Source: Nocardioidaceae bacterium (GTDB lineage: Bacteria; Actinomycetota; Actinomycetes; Propionibacteriales; Nocardioidaceae). Taken from it: DNA of 51,567 nucleotides. This document shows positions 33,091 through 45,800 of the stretch, piece after piece. How positions within the stretch are numbered: the stretch's first letter is position 1; every line of letters starts with the position of its first letter. The DNA is taken from positions 1 through 51,567 of the forward strand of contig JAGIBL010000012.1 in assembly GCA_017744365.1 (NCBI GenBank), in the 5' to 3' direction. A program made the position numbers and the translations under genes. The notes beneath the pieces are model-generated. The model ran no database searches. It saw only the letters and a list, made by a program, of their open reading frames with translations, and had not been told where the DNA came from.

Positions 33091-33831
33091 ATGAACTCGC
33101 ACGCGCCGACCTCGAGGCCCCGGGTGGCCGGCGCGGTCCACGACCGCGCCACCGAGATCACCCATGCCGCCGAGCAGGTGATGCGCGACAAGATGGCAGA
33201 GGTCAAGCCCAAGCTGCGCGGCTGGCTGCACGCCTCGTTCACCCCGCTCGCCCTGGCGGCCGGCGTCGTGCTCATCACGCTCTCCCCGACCGCGGCCACC
33301 CGCGTCGGGTCGGCGCTGTTCGCCTCCACCGCGCTGCTGCTGTTCACCGTCAGCGCCGTCTACCACCGGGGCACCTGGACGCCGCGGGTGTGGGCGTTCC
33401 TGCGCCGGTTCGACCACGCCAACATCTTCCTGCTGATCGCCGGGTCCTACACGCCGTTCGCGATCACCCTGCTCGACGGCGCCGCCCGGGTCGGCCTGCT
33501 CACCATCGTCTGGACCGGTGCGCTCCTGGGCGTCGGCTTCAAGATCTGGTGGCCGGACGCCCCGCGCTGGCTGTCCACGCCGGTCTACATCGCGCTCGGC
33601 TGGGCGGCGATCTTCTACGCCGGCGACCTCTCCTCCGGTGGCGCCGCGGTGATCACCCTGGTGGCCGTCGGCGGCGGCCTCTACACCCTCGGCGGCCTGG
33701 TCTACGGCCTCAAGAAGCCGGACCCCTTCCCGGCCTGGTTCGGCTTCCACGAGATCTTCCACACGCTGACGATCGCCGCGTTCGTCTGCCACTACGTCGC
33801 CGCCTCGATCGCGACGTACCGGCTCAGGTGA
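33091..33831 (+). CDS. Hemolysin III / TrhA family seven-helix membrane protein
   Basis: A 246-residue PAQR-like membrane protein with about seven helices after a ~45-residue polar N-terminus. Conserved family sites: STALLLFTVSAVYHRG (Ser and His), RFDHANIFLLIAGSYTPF (Asp) and FGFHEIFHTLTIAAFVCHY (paired His). These form the metal-site residues of the CREST superfamily. Bacterial members are linked to membrane energy and fluidity homeostasis; the hemolysin name is historical. ATG start follows a TAACCT box. It overlaps the convergent DUF1353 gene by 8 bp. Confidence 0.92.
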   Translation: MNSHAPTSRPRVAGAVHDRATEITHAAEQVMRDKMAEVKPKLRGWLHASFTPLALAAGVVLITLSPTAATRVGSALFASTALLLFTVSAVYHRGTWTPRVWAFLRRFDHANIFLLIAGSYTPFAITLLDGAARVGLLTIVWTGALLGVGFKIWWPDAPRWLSTPVYIALGWAAIFYAGDLSSGGAAVITLVAVGGGLYTLGGLVYGLKKPDPFPAWFGFHEIFHTLTIAAFVCHYVAASIATYRLR

Positions 33832-34720
33832 CCAGCCCCACGAAGTAGCCCGCCGCGGCACCGGCGAGCACCGCGGCCACCCCGAGCGCCAGCCACGGGA
33901 ACCGGCCGGCGAACACCTCCAGCACCCGGTACAACCCGGTGAGCAGCAGCAGCGCCGCGGTGACGTGCAGGAGCACGGCCAGCGAGACGCCGGCGACCAC
34001 GCCCGCGATCCGGAACCGGCCCCAGGCCAGCCCGAGCAGCAGCGGGATCACGACCGCGCCGGCCAGCCCGCCGGCCACCTCGACCGGCCAGTCCCGGTGC
34101 CCCATCCACGGCAGCGCGACGCCGAGGTCGACCAGGTCCAGGGTGGCCAGGACGCCCAGCACGCCGATCGTGATCAGGGTGCCCAGCGCCACCAGCCGGT
34201 AGTACCAGCGGCGTCCGGGCGACCAGCCCGCGCCGGTGCCCTGGACCATCGTCTTGGCGGTCACCGCCGACCAGACCAGCCAGCGCCGGACCACGCCGGT
34301 GCCGGTGTCGGCCATCGCGTCGCGCAGCACCCGGTCCGCCTCGGGCCGGAGCACCACGTGCCTTTCGGTGGAGACGTAGGTCGGGTCGCCCGGCGGGTGC
34401 ACCAGCCCGTCGTGCAGCAGGGCCGCCGGGAGGTGCCGCCCGGTCTTGGGCACCAGCCAGGTGAACAGCGCGGGCACCGAGGTGAGGTCGGTGTGGAACG
34501 TCCGGGTGGCCCGCGGCACCAGCAGCTCGCCGAGGTGCCGGTCGAGGTAGGCGATCCGGCGCATCATCGCGAACTCGTCGCCGCCGTCGGCCGTGGTGAT
34601 CCGCAGCAGCTGGATCTCGGGGTCACTGCCGGGGTCCGGCGGCTCGCCGGGCTGGTCCTCCCAGGGGTCGACGCCGCCGTCGTAGAAGCGACGTGGCTGG
34701 GTCTCCACGGCCAGCGTCAT
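33824..34720 (-). CDS. DUF1353 domain membrane protein
   Basis: A 298-residue protein. Residues ~1-150 form a DUF1353 domain: [37 protein letters not shown] with the conserved T-D-L-(A/T)-S-V-P and H-D residues often found in phage-tail and peptidoglycan-related contexts. The C-terminal half has about four or five transmembrane helices ([78 protein letters not shown]). The domain-membrane fusion is unusual and its role is unknown. The ATG overlaps the upstream stop (ATGA). Confidence 0.82.
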   Translation of the reverse strand: MTLAVETQPRRFYDGGVDPWEDQPGEPPDPGSDPEIQLLRITTADGGDEFAMMRRIAYLDRHLGELLVPRATRTFHTDLTSVPALFTWLVPKTGRHLPAALLHDGLVHPPGDPTYVSTERHVVLRPEADRVLRDAMADTGTGVVRRWLVWSAVTAKTMVQGTGAGWSPGRRWYYRLVALGTLITIGVLGVLATLDLVDLGVALPWMGHRDWPVEVAGGLAGAVVIPLLLGLAWGRFRIAGVVAGVSLAVLLHVTAALLLLTGLYRVLEVFAGRFPWLALGVAAVLAGAAAGYFVGLVT

Positions 34721-36687
34721 GCCAGCGCGGCGTCCAGGTCGGCGACCTCGGTGACCGGCCGCTCGCAGACCATCCCGCGGCACACGTACGCCGCCGCGCG
34801 GCCGTCGACGAGACCCCGGCCCTCGAGGAGCGGGATCGTCGAGGCCGCGACCTGCGCGGGGCTGGCGACGACCACCACGGTCCCGACCGTACGACGTGCG
34901 CGGGCAGCCAGCGCGGCCCCGGCGGGGTCGTCCGGCTCGGTGACGACCACGATCTCGCGCGGGCCGTCGAGCGCGACCTGGGCCGCGGCCAGCGACCAGC
35001 CCGCGAACCGGGGCGCGCGCTCGACCAGCCTGCGGACCGAGGCCAGCGCAGCCTCGGCGGCGTCGCGGTGCCGGCCGGACCCGGTCAGGGCGGCGTAGCG
35101 GAGCAGCGCGGCGGTCAGTGCCGAGTGGCCCGACGGACTGGCGTTGTCGGAGGGGTCGCGCGGCCGGGCGATCAGCTGCTCGGCGTCGTCCGCGGTGTCG
35201 TGGAAACCGCCGTCCCCGGCAGCGAACTGCGTCAGGGCCACCTCGAGGAGAGCCCCGGCCCGGTCGAGCCAGACACCCTCGGCGGTCGCCTCGGCGAGCG
35301 CGCCGAACCCGTCGGCGACCGCGCCGTAGTCCTCCAGAACGCCGGCATGGGCGCCGGCGATACCGTCGCGGGAGACCCGCAGCAGCCGCGACCCCGTCCA
35401 GTGCAGCTCCCAGAGCAGCGTGCCCGCGCTGACCGCGGCAACGAGGAACCGCGGCTCGTCGAGCACGCCGGCGGCGCGGGCGAGCGCCGCGATCGCAAGG
35501 CCGTTCCAGGCGGCGACCACCTTGTCGTCGCGGGCCGGCCGCTCGCGTCGTGCCCGGGCCTCGACCAGCGTGCGTCGTACGGCGTGCCAGCGGTCGGCGT
35601 CGTCAGGATCCACCAGCAGCTGCAGGACCGAGGTGCCGTGCTCGAACGTGCCCGTCACCTCGAGCAGGGCGGTCGCCCAGGCGCCGTCCTCGGGACCGAG
35701 CACCTCGACCAGCTGGGCCGGCGTCCAGACGTAGTAGGTGCCCTCGGCGCCCTCGGAGTCGGCGTCGAGCGCGGAGGCGAAGCCACCCTGCGCGGTGCCG
35801 AGCTCGGCGAGCAGGAATTCCCCTGTCTCACGGGCGATCCGGGCCGCGAACGGGTCCCCGGTCAGGGCGTACCAGGAGGTGTAGGCGGAGAGCAGCAGGG
35901 CGTTGTCGTACAGCATCTTCTCGAAGTGCGGCACCACCCAGCGGGCGTCGACGGAGTAGCGCGCGAAGCCGCCGCCGAGCTGGTCGTAGAGGCCGCCGCG
36001 GGCCATCGCGGTCAGGGTCCGCGGCGCCATCTCGGTCTCGCCGCGGCGCAGCAGGAACTCCAGCAGCATCGACGGCGGGAACTTCGGCGCACCGCCGAAG
36101 CCGGCGTTGACCTGGTCGAACTCGGAGGCGAGCCGCTCGGCCGCGGCGTCGAGGACGGACGCGTCGATGGGCGCGGCCCCGGCCAGGGACTCGTTCGCGG
36201 CGAGGTGCTCGGCGATCTTGACCGCGGTCGCATCGACGTCATCGCGACGCTCCCGCCAGGCCTCGGTGATCGCCTGCAGCAGCTGGCCGAAGCTCGGCTG
36301 CCCGTGCCGCGGCTGGTCCGGGAAGTAGGTACCGGCGAAGAACGGCCTGCCCTCGTGGTCGAGCACGCAGGTCATCGGCCAGCCGCCGTGCCCGGTGGTC
36401 GCCACCGTGGCCTGCATGTAGACCGCGTCGACGTCGGGCCGCTCCTCGCGGTCGACCTTGACGCTGACGAAGTGCTCGTTGAGGTAGGCCGCGGTGGCCT
36501 CGTCCTCGAACGACTCGTGGGCCATCACGTGGCACCAGTGGCAGGCGGCGTACCCGACGCTCAGCAGCACCGGGACGTCGCGCTCACGAGCCTCCGCGAA
36601 GGCCTCGGGTCCCCACTCCCACCAGTCCACGGGGTTGTCGGCGTGCTGGAGGAGGTAGGGAGAGGTCGCGTTCGCGAGACGGTTCAC
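34717..36687 (-). CDS. Thioredoxin domain-containing protein, YyaL/SSP411 (DUF255) family
   Basis: A 656-residue protein: an N-terminal DUF255 thioredoxin fold (residues ~1-165) with [25 protein letters not shown], redox motif [20 protein letters not shown] (C-H-W-C), [16 protein letters not shown] and [23 protein letters not shown] long alpha/alpha-toroid glycosidase-like region follows ([36 protein letters not shown]). The biochemical role is unsettled. M. tuberculosis carries a relative (Rv1084) next to hemolysin III. It starts an operon with the DUF1353 gene. Confidence 0.93.
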   Translation of the reverse strand: MNRLANATSPYLLQHADNPVDWWEWGPEAFAEARERDVPVLLSVGYAACHWCHVMAHESFEDEATAAYLNEHFVSVKVDREERPDVDAVYMQATVATTGHGGWPMTCVLDHEGRPFFAGTYFPDQPRHGQPSFGQLLQAITEAWRERRDDVDATAVKIAEHLAANESLAGAAPIDASVLDAAAERLASEFDQVNAGFGGAPKFPPSMLLEFLLRRGETEMAPRTLTAMARGGLYDQLGGGFARYSVDARWVVPHFEKMLYDNALLLSAYTSWYALTGDPFAARIARETGEFLLAELGTAQGGFASALDADSEGAEGTYYVWTPAQLVEVLGPEDGAWATALLEVTGTFEHGTSVLQLLVDPDDADRWHAVRRTLVEARARRERPARDDKVVAAWNGLAIAALARAAGVLDEPRFLVAAVSAGTLLWELHWTGSRLLRVSRDGIAGAHAGVLEDYGAVADGFGALAEATAEGVWLDRAGALLEVALTQFAAGDGGFHDTADDAEQLIARPRDPSDNASPSGHSALTAALLRYAALTGSGRHRDAAEAALASVRRLVERAPRFAGWSLAAAQVALDGPREIVVVTEPDDPAGAALAARARRTVGTVVVVASPAQVAASTIPLLEGRGLVDGRAAAYVCRGMVCERPVTEVADLDAALA

Positions 36688-36731
36688 CCGGCCACCCTCT
36701 CACTGCGCGCGTGTACTCCTGCGGACCCCGC

Positions 36732-36897
36732 CGGCGCAATAGCTAGTTCAGGGCTTTTGCCCGGCGCTCCCAAGGTCTTTGCTAATTCGGAACCGGCTCG
36801 GGCAGGTTCCAACGTGGGACCACACGGCTGTGCGGTAAGCCAGGCTCCCCCGCTTCTCTCGGGTCGATCGCCTTGCTATCGAGGAGCAGGAGCAGCC
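36732..36897 (+). ncRNA. Candidate structured 5' leader of the Rhs/SpvB gene
   Basis: The gap contains GGGC-TTTT-GCCC (36751-36762), GGAACC with a 10-nt loop and GGTTCC (36789-36810), and CACA-CGGC-TGTG (36821-36832) in a row. A CTTCTCTCGGG stretch then could pair with the CGAGGAG Shine-Dalgarno region before the GTG. CCGGCGC is repeated at 36731-36737 and 36761-36767. This resembles a regulatory RNA hiding the ribosome site. I could not match it to a riboswitch class from memory. Confidence 0.4.
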
Positions 36898-39800
36898 GTG
36901 AGCAGTCTCGTCAGCACCCGCCGCCGTGCGACCGTCGTCGTCACCCTCTCGCTGGGGCTCGTCCTCGGCACCGTGGCGCCCGTCACCGCCGAGGTGCTCG
37001 GCGGCGTCGAGGGCGCGACGCTCGGCAGGGAGCCGCTGGTCACCCCGACCGACGACTCCGCCGACACCCCGGACGACCTCCAGTACGCCGACCCCACGGC
37101 CGGTCTCACCGGCATCGACCCGCCGGAGGCGGACGCGAGCGGAGCGGCCCAGCTGAGCTACCCGCTGGTGCTGCCGCAGAGCCGGGTCACCCCCGACCTC
37201 GCGCTGCGGTACGACTCGGGCTCGGCCTCGGGCTGGGTCGGGCAGGGCTGGTCGCTCGGGGTCGGCGAGGTCAGCGTGGACACCGCGTTCGGCGTGCCGA
37301 AGTTCTGCCCACGCACGACCGCGCCGGCGTGCGGCGACTACGAGAGCGAGTCCTACCGGCTCGACGGCGACCTGCTCTCCCCCAACGCGATCACGGCCGA
37401 CCCGCAGCCGCGGGTCACCGACCGGCAGGACTACACCCGGCAGGTCGAGACCGACTACGAGAAGATCGTGCGGCACGGCTCGAACCCGAGGAACTACTCG
37501 TGGGAGGTCCGCGACAAGACCGGGAACGTGCGCTGGTACGGGATGTTCCCCGACTCCGGCGGTCCGCTGGGCTCGCCGGGCACCCGCACCGGGCCGGCCC
37601 GCAACGACCTGAGCCGCGACCCGGGCTCGATCCTGTCCGACGACAGCGGCAACGGTGTCACCTGGTACCTCAAGGCCTCCCGCGACATCGGCTACAACAT
37701 GACGCGCTACGAGTACGACCAGGTGACCTACCAGGCCGAGGAGACCGACCACGGCACCACGTGGAAGAAGGTCGAGACCTGCGACGGCGTGTGCGCGCGG
37801 CACGTCTACCTCGCGAAGATCTTCTACACCGGCGCGGCCGAGGACAGCGGCGAGCCGGAGGACCCGGCGTACGAGGTGCGGATGGTCCGCGGCAAGACCC
37901 GGCCCGACCCGGTGCTCGATGCCGGCGCCGGCGTGCTCGACCTGGACAAGGAGCTGCTCACCCGGATCGAGGTCCGCTACGCCAAGACCGACGAGCTGAT
38001 CTCGCAGTACCGGCTCAGCTACGACACCAACCGCTTCGGCAAGACGCTGCTCACCGCCGTACGGCAGGTCGGGTGCGCGGACGGCGGCTGCGACGACGGC
38101 GACGCCACCGGCGCACCCGGCGCGACGCACCGGTTCGACTACTACGACGACGTGGCCGACCCGGCCCGCGGCAACGGGGACGGCTTCGCGGGCGCGGTCA
38201 CCTGGGACACCCGCGGCGACGACCTCGGCTCCCAGCCGGGAGCGATCGAGAACAAGGCCAGCGCGCTGGGCATGTCCAGCACGGTCGGCGGGGACGGGCA
38301 CCTGTACGTCGGCTTCAACCCGACCGACCCGACGAAGCTCGGCTCGTTCGGCGGCTCGGTCACCCTCGACGGCGCCGGCACCACCTCGCTCGCCGAGTTC
38401 ATGGACCTCAACGGCGACAACCTGCCGGACAAGGTGTTCAAGGACGGCACCGACATCTACCTGCGGCTCAACACCACCAAGGCCAGCGGGCCACTGGACC
38501 AGTCGGTCACCTTCGGCGACAAGCTCGAGGTGCGCCACCTCAGCAGCCTGCCCGGCGAGCACGAGTTCGGCGTCGACGGTGGAGTCGACCTCAACTACGG
38601 CGTCTCGGTCTCCTTCCACGCCGGCGGTTCCTGGAACTGGTCGGACGGGTACTTCAGCGACGTCAACGGCGACGGGCTGCCGGACTACGTCAACGCCGGC
38701 ACGGTGCTCTACAACCACCTCGACTGCAGCGGCGAGCCGTGCCGGCCGACCTTCGGCACCAGCGACGCGGAGACCAGGCTGCCGCTCGACGTCCGCGACG
38801 CCGGCGCCGGCTACACCAGCACCCTGACCGAGACGCTGGCCCGGTTGCGGCGGCTCTCGCCGCCGATCGACACCGTACGGCGGTGGGTGGCGCCCTACGC
38901 CGGCACGGTGACCATCGACTCGCGCGCCGTGCTGGTCTCCCCCGAGCAGGCCTCGACGCGGCTGGCGATCCAGCGCGACGGCATCGAGCTCGCAAGCGGT
39001 TCGCTCGACGAGGCCGGGCAGGCGTGGGAGCAGGAGCTCACCGACGTCACCGTGGCCAAGGGCAGCCGGATCTACTTCCGGTTCAGTCCGGACACCACCA
39101 AGCAGGACAGCGAGGTCGACTGGACCCCGACCGTCCGCTACACCGGCTTCGCGAACGGTCCGGGCGACGTGCCCGCCGACGAGAACGGCCTGAGCCAGCG
39201 GAGGTACGACGCCGGGGCGGACTTCACCCTCGCCGGCCGGCCCGGTGGGTTCGTGGGGATGCCGTCGGCGGGCACGGTCCGGTTCACCGGCCGGCTGCAC
39301 AAGGAGGTCACCTCCGACGACGTGCGCCCGACCATCACGCACCGCTCCGGCGACCCGGGCGTCGGCGTGGTCGACGAGGACGTCACCGTCACCGCGCTCA
39401 CCCCCGAGGGCGCCCCGGACCCGGACCGGCAGAAGTCGGTGACCGAGAGCGGCGGCGACTTCTGCGTGACCACCGGTGCCGGGACGAGCTTCGGCTGCTA
39501 CCCGACGCGGGCCGCGGCCACCGCGCAGCTCGCGGTCATCACCACCGCTGAGACCGGGCTGTTCGAGGTCACCGCCGCCGGATTCCACGTCGGCGGCGTG
39601 ACGACCGGCGACGACCCGAGGCAGGACACCGTCGAGACCCGGCTGGCCGTCGACTCCCCGATCGACGCGACCGCGCTGCGCTGGGTCACCACCCCGCGGC
39701 TGTGCTACGTCGAGGACGGTGCCTGCGACCCGTCCCGCCCGGACGTGGTGCCCTCGGTGGACACCGACGTCTACCCGGTGACCTCGGCGGACCGACCGCG

Positions 39801-42800
39801 GCAGCCGTGGCCCGCGCCCGCCGGGAACGCGGTCGCGCGGATCGTCCTGTCCGGGGGTGACAACCCCGCCGGCGACCTCGTCTTCACCGCCAAGAAGGAA
39901 GGTCCCGGCGGGGTGGCCCGGGTGGTCGCCAAGAAGCGGATCCACCTCAGCGGCGGGACTCTGCCCACCCATCCGGCCTTCTTCGCCGACGTCCCGCTGG
40001 AGGCCGGGTCCGGCTACTGGTTCGACGTCAGCACCCGCGACCCGTCACTGTCCGAGGTCATCTCCGGGGTCGACGTACGGCTCGGAACCGGGTCCGGCGC
40101 GAGCTGGGCCGAAGGCGCGGACGTGCCCGAGCAGCTCGACGCGACCGGTCGGCAGGGCTACTTCGCGGTGCCGTACCGGGGCTGGGCGACGGCCGGCTAC
40201 CGCGGTGACGGCGCCCGCCGGACCAGCCCGCTGGACGAGGACAGGTTCCGGCTCTCCGAGGCCGACGGCAGCGGGTACGACGACAGCGACGACGCCTGCA
40301 AGGCGGCCAACGACGGCAGCTGCCCGAGCTCGGCGAGCGCGGCCACCTTCCCGGGCAGCTACGACGAGGACGCGCCCGCGTTCGACGAGCAGGCGATGGA
40401 CCGGCAGATCCGCCAGGCCTACGCGTTCCTGCCCAGCCGGACCACGCCCGAGGACGACCCGGACGGCCCGGTCGCCGAGGCCTGGACCGGGCCGCGGCCG
40501 GGGATCCGCAGCACCGCGACCGGCCTGGGCGCCGGCCTGCTCGGCGACGAGATCCCCGCCGTCGACACCAGCACCGGCACCGTCCCCGCCCCGATCCTGA
40601 CCGGGACGTCGGGACCGGTGTTCGCGCTGACCGGCGGGGTCGGCCCGGTGACCGGCTCGTTCGGCTTCGGCTGGAGCCACAGCGACGTCGACTACCTGGA
40701 CATGAACGGTGACGGCTTTCCCGACCTGGTGACGCCGGGCTCGACCACGTTCACCGACCCGCGCGGCGGGATGGCCTGCCCGCAGTCCGGCGGCACCCTC
40801 ACCGCGTGTCGTGGCGACGGTCCCGACGTGGTCAACTTCGACACCAGCTTCGCCTTCTCCGGCGGCTTCACCGGCTCGCCGGTGAACATCAAGGTGAACT
40901 CGCGCGGCGTGCCGAGCTCGACCCGCGGCGGCTCCTCGGCCAAGGGCGGCGGCAGCTCCAAGGACGAGTACGGCGTCGGCCTGGGCGCCGGCGCGGAGCT
41001 GGCGGCGAGCTTCTCCAGCCCGAACGCGGCCAGCCCGTCGTGGAACGACTCGGGCTTCGACGTAGACCTGTCCAAGATCCCCGGCGACCCGCTCGGCAAG
41101 ATCGGGATCCCGCTGCAGCAGAGCGTCGCGGACATCAACGGCGACGGGCTGCCCGACAAGATCAAGGTGATGACCGACGGCGTGCACGTCCGCCTCAACC
41201 TGGGCTACACCTTCGCCGGTGACGTGCTCTGGGCAGACGGCGGCTTCTCCTCCAGCGCCTCGCTGACCGGCGCCCTCTCCCTCGGGCTCGGGTTCGCCGG
41301 CTACAACAAGGACTTCTCCGGCGGTGTCTCCCGCAACGCCTCGGTCGACTTCCCGCTGTACTCGTGGGACGACGTCAACGGTGACGGCATCCTGGACGCG
41401 CTCTACAAGGCGCCCGACGGCAAGGTCGTGGTCGCGTTCGGCACCGGGACCGGCGTCCGCGACGGCGACAGCTACGGCGACACCGAGGAGATGTCCTTCC
41501 AGGTGCTCGGCGACGACGACCTGCTCGACCTGCAGGCCGGCGACACCATCCGCCAGGACAGCTCGATCGGCTACGGCGGCGGCGCGGACTTCACGATGGG
41601 CTTCGGACCGCTCTGCTCGCCGGTGCCGGCCTGCTACCTGATCGTCAACCCGGGCGCGCACGCCGAGGGCTCGGCCTCGATCACCGACGTCGACCTGCAG
41701 GACGTCAACGGTGACGGCTACGCCGACTCGGTCGGGCGCAACCCGGGCGCGGGCGACGGCGAGCTCGACGTGCGGCTCAACACCCACGGCCGCACCGGCC
41801 TGCTCAAGGCCGTGCACAACCCGCTGGGCGGGACCATCGACCTCGACTACGACCGCGACGGCAACACCGTCGCGCACCCGGACTCCTCCTGGGTGCTGAG
41901 CAAGGTCAGCGTGGACGACGGCCGGACCGGCGACGGCCCGGACGTGGCCACCAGCACGATCGAGTACGGCGGCGGCCGCTACGACTTCGTGCACCGGTCC
42001 GACCTCGGCTTCCGCACGGTGACCGTCCGCGAGCACGGCGCCGGCGGTGACGGCGTGCTGCGCACCACCCGGCGCACCTTCAGCAACCACGACGTCTTCG
42101 ACGCCGGGCTGCTCACCAAGGTCGAGCTGTTCGCCGGCGACGAGGACCCCGCGAACCTGGTGCAGCAGACCGTCTCCACCTGGCGCGTCCTCGACGGCGC
42201 CACCGGCGACCCACTCGACACGGACGCGATGGACACCGACGAGCAGCTGGCCGCCTGGGCGACGCCGCTGCTGGGCAGCACCGAGGAGCGCTGGTACGTC
42301 GCCGGTGACGACACCGTGCGGCTGACCTCGCGGGTCGAGTACGCCTACGACGCGCTCGGCAACCCGGTCACCGTCACCGACCTGGGCGACCCCACGACCG
42401 ACAGCGACGACGTGGTCTCCGAGCTGACCTACTCGACCTGCCGCAGGTCCGCCGGCGAGTACACCATCGACGCCTGCGGCCAGGGCGACCCGGCCGACCA
42501 CCCGCCGTACTGGGACGACCAGCTCTGCCCGAGCTGGGTGAGCATCCCCGCCTCGATCGAGGTGCGCGACGGCGCCGGGACGCTGCTGCGCTACCGGGAG
42601 GGCCCGGAGTCGCTGTGCGACAACGCGTCCGTGACCGACCTGCGCGAGCTGATCTCCGGGACGCCGGCGGACGGCACCTGGGCGCGGACCCGGCTCGCTT
42701 ACGACACCTGGGGCAGCTACGACCGGATCGTCTATCCCGAGGGCGCCGACGGGCTGAGCTACGCGGTGCAGTACGTCCGCGACGAGCAGCGGCACGCCGA

Positions 42801-45800
42801 CGTCGCCGAGGTCACCGACTACGAGCTCGACGCCGACGAGGCGGCCGACTTCGTCGGCGACCAGGAGCTGACCATCGCGCCCGAGCACGTGGGCCTGACC
42901 AGCGTCTCGACGTTCGACCCGCTCTCGGCCGAGATCGCCACCCGCACCGACGCGAACGGCAGCACCACGTCGTACTGGCACGATGCGCTGGGCCGGCTCA
43001 CCCGGGTGCGGACGCCGGACGGCGGCGGGGTCTCCTACGAGTACCACCCCGAGGCCGCCGGCTACGCCTACGCGATGGCGCACCACGTCGACCGGTTCCA
43101 CCCGGGCGACACCATCGACACGGTCGCCTTCGTCGACGGCGTCGGCCGGACCACCCAGCAGAAGCGGGAGTCCAGCCTGTTCACCGCGGTCGGCCAGCCG
43201 ACGCAGGACCGGTTCACCGTCTCCGGGGCCGTCGAGTACGACGTCCTCGGCCGCGAGGTCAAGCAGTGGTACCCGATCTCCGGCGCGCTGGCGGACGCGG
43301 CGACGTACGACCCCCGGACCTCCGAGGTGGCACCGACCGTCCGGACCTACGACGTGCGCGACCGCGTGCTCACCGAGAAGGCCCCGAACCAGGCCGTCAC
43401 CAGCACGGCGTACGGGTTCGCCGAGATCGGCGGCCTGCACCTGGCCACCACCACGGTGACCGACCCGCAGGGCCGGGCCGGCCGCACCCTGCTGGACACT
43501 CGCGGCTACACGCACGCGGTCGACGACCTCGCCGTCGGCAAGGCGCCGCTGCGCACCAGCTACCGGGTCGACCCGCTCGGCCAGCTGCGCACCGTGGTCG
43601 CGGCCGGCAGGACCCAGGCGGCGCACGACTACGACCTTCTCGGGCGGCGCACCTCGACGAGCACCCAGGACGCCGGCAGGGTCGAGTACGGCTACGACGC
43701 GGTCGGCAACAAGGTGTCCTCGCAGAGCTCGGTGCAGCGCGCCGACCACGACGTCAGGACGCGCTACTCCTACGCCTTCGGCAACCTGGTCGGCATCGAC
43801 TACCCGGACGCGACCCCGAACGTCACCCTGACCTGGGGCGGCTACGGCGGCGCTCCGTCCGGCCAGAACGGCGCCGGCCGGCTGGTCGAGGTCACCGACG
43901 CCGCGCGGCACCAGGTCCTCGGGTACGACGCCAACGGCCTGCCCGCGCGCGAGACGACCGAGATGGTCGACGACCACTGGAAGCTGGGCAAGCTCACCAC
44001 CACGTTCTCCTACGACTGGCTGGGCCGGCTCGGCAGCGTCGGCGAGTACGACGGCGAGACGATCGCCTACGACTACGACCACGGCGGTTCGCTGGCCGGC
44101 ATCAGCGGCAGCAAGGACTGCACCGACCTCGGCACCCTGGCGGCCGCGGCAGCCGCCGGCGCGACGACGCTGACGGTCCGGGAGAACCCGCTGGCGGCCG
44201 ACCCGGCGCTCCCCTTCACGATCACCGTCGGTGGCGAGCCGGTGCGGGTGACGGCGCGGACCCCGGGCGCCGGCGGGACCACGACGTACGTCGTCGACCC
44301 GACCACCGTCGCGCACGGGACCGGCTCGAAGGTCACCTCCGCCGAGGCCGTCTCGTGCCGCTACCGGTACCTGGACACCCGGCAGTACGACCAGTTCGGC
44401 CAGCAGGCGGTGCAGCAGACCGGCAACGGCGTGCGCACCCGCCAGGTGCGCGACGCGGAGACACGGCGGCTGAGCCGGATCCGGTCGGTCAACACCCAGG
44501 CCGGCGACCGCGAGCTGCAGGACCTGGCCTACCGCTACGACCTGGTCGGCAACGTGCTCGGCGTCGCCAACGAGCTGCCCGCGGACACCTCCGCTCTCAT
44601 GGGCGGCCCGAGCGAGCAGAGCTACCGCTACGACCCGTACTACCGGGTGGTGCACGCCGAGGGCGCGTGGCACGAGGCTCCCGACGTACGGCGTCAGTAC
44701 AGCTACGACCTGTCGTACGACGACGCCACCGGCAACGTGACCTCGAAGAAGCAGAAGGTCTGGGAGGTCAAGGACAGCTGCACGTCGAAGTGCAAGGAGT
44801 GGGTCGACACCGACCGCACCTTCGACCTCGGCGGCTACGGCTACGCCGGCGAGCAGCACCGGGCGGTCGCGCTCGGCGCGGGGAAGAGCGCGCAGCGGCT
44901 GACCTACGACCTGGACGGCAACATCACCTCGATCAGGACGCCGGACTATTTGCGCCAGATGACCTGGGACGCCAACGGGCGGATGACCAGCATCGTCGAC
45001 CGGCCGAACGGGAGCGGCGGCAAGCCGACCACGTACGCCTACGACTGGCAGGGCCAGCGCGCCACCGAGGTCAAGGAGACCGGCCGCACCTGGTTCGTGA
45101 ACCCGTGGCTGACGGTGCGCGACGGGACCGTGTGGAAGAACGTGGTCGCCGACGGGCGGATGCTGGCCACCAAGTTCGAGCAGGACGACGCCTACGAGGC
45201 CAAGGCGTACTTCCACCACGCGGACCTGCAGGGCAGCACCAACGTGGTCACCGACCGCACCGGCGAGGTCTTCCAGCACCAGGAGTACCTGCCGGGCGGG
45301 TCGGTCTGGGTCGACGAGAAGAGCACGATCTTCCGCACGCCTTACCAGTTCGGCGGGGAGTACGCCGACGAGGACCACGGCCTCACCGACCTCGGCCAGC
45401 GCTGGTACGACCCGAGCAGGGCGATGGTGTACGGCGCCGACCCGGCCGTGTTCGCGGACCCGGCGGCGCTCGTCGAGGAGCCGACGCTGGCGGCGCCGTA
45501 CACGTTCGCGCGGAGCAACCCGCTGTCCTGGACCGACCCGGACGGCGCCCGCGCGACCGCGGTGAACCCGGCGAAGGTGCGGGCCCTGGAGGACAAGCTG
45601 CGCAACGAGGACGGCACCCCGCTGAGCCTGGAGCAGCGGATCCGGCTCAAGCTCTACTTCGACCAGCACCAGGGCCTCGGCGGGCGGCTGAGCTACGGGA
45701 TCCTCAACCACCTCGAGGGCCTGCGCAAGGCGCACAAGGTCGCCGAGAAGTTCGAGATGAAGCCGCTGCTGGAGATCTCGATCGGCAAGGGCGAGGACGG

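Noticed and set aside
36732-36897. c-di-GMP-I (GEMM) riboswitch before the Rhs gene
   Set aside because: GGTAAGCCAGGCTCCC superficially resembles the GEMM 3' end, but the GCAAAGCC and CAGGGCAAACC core is missing.
36748-39972. A 1,074-codon open frame on the minus strand
   Set aside because: Antisense shadow of the SpvB part of the Rhs protein; its composition is typical of such shadows and it has no recognisable motif.
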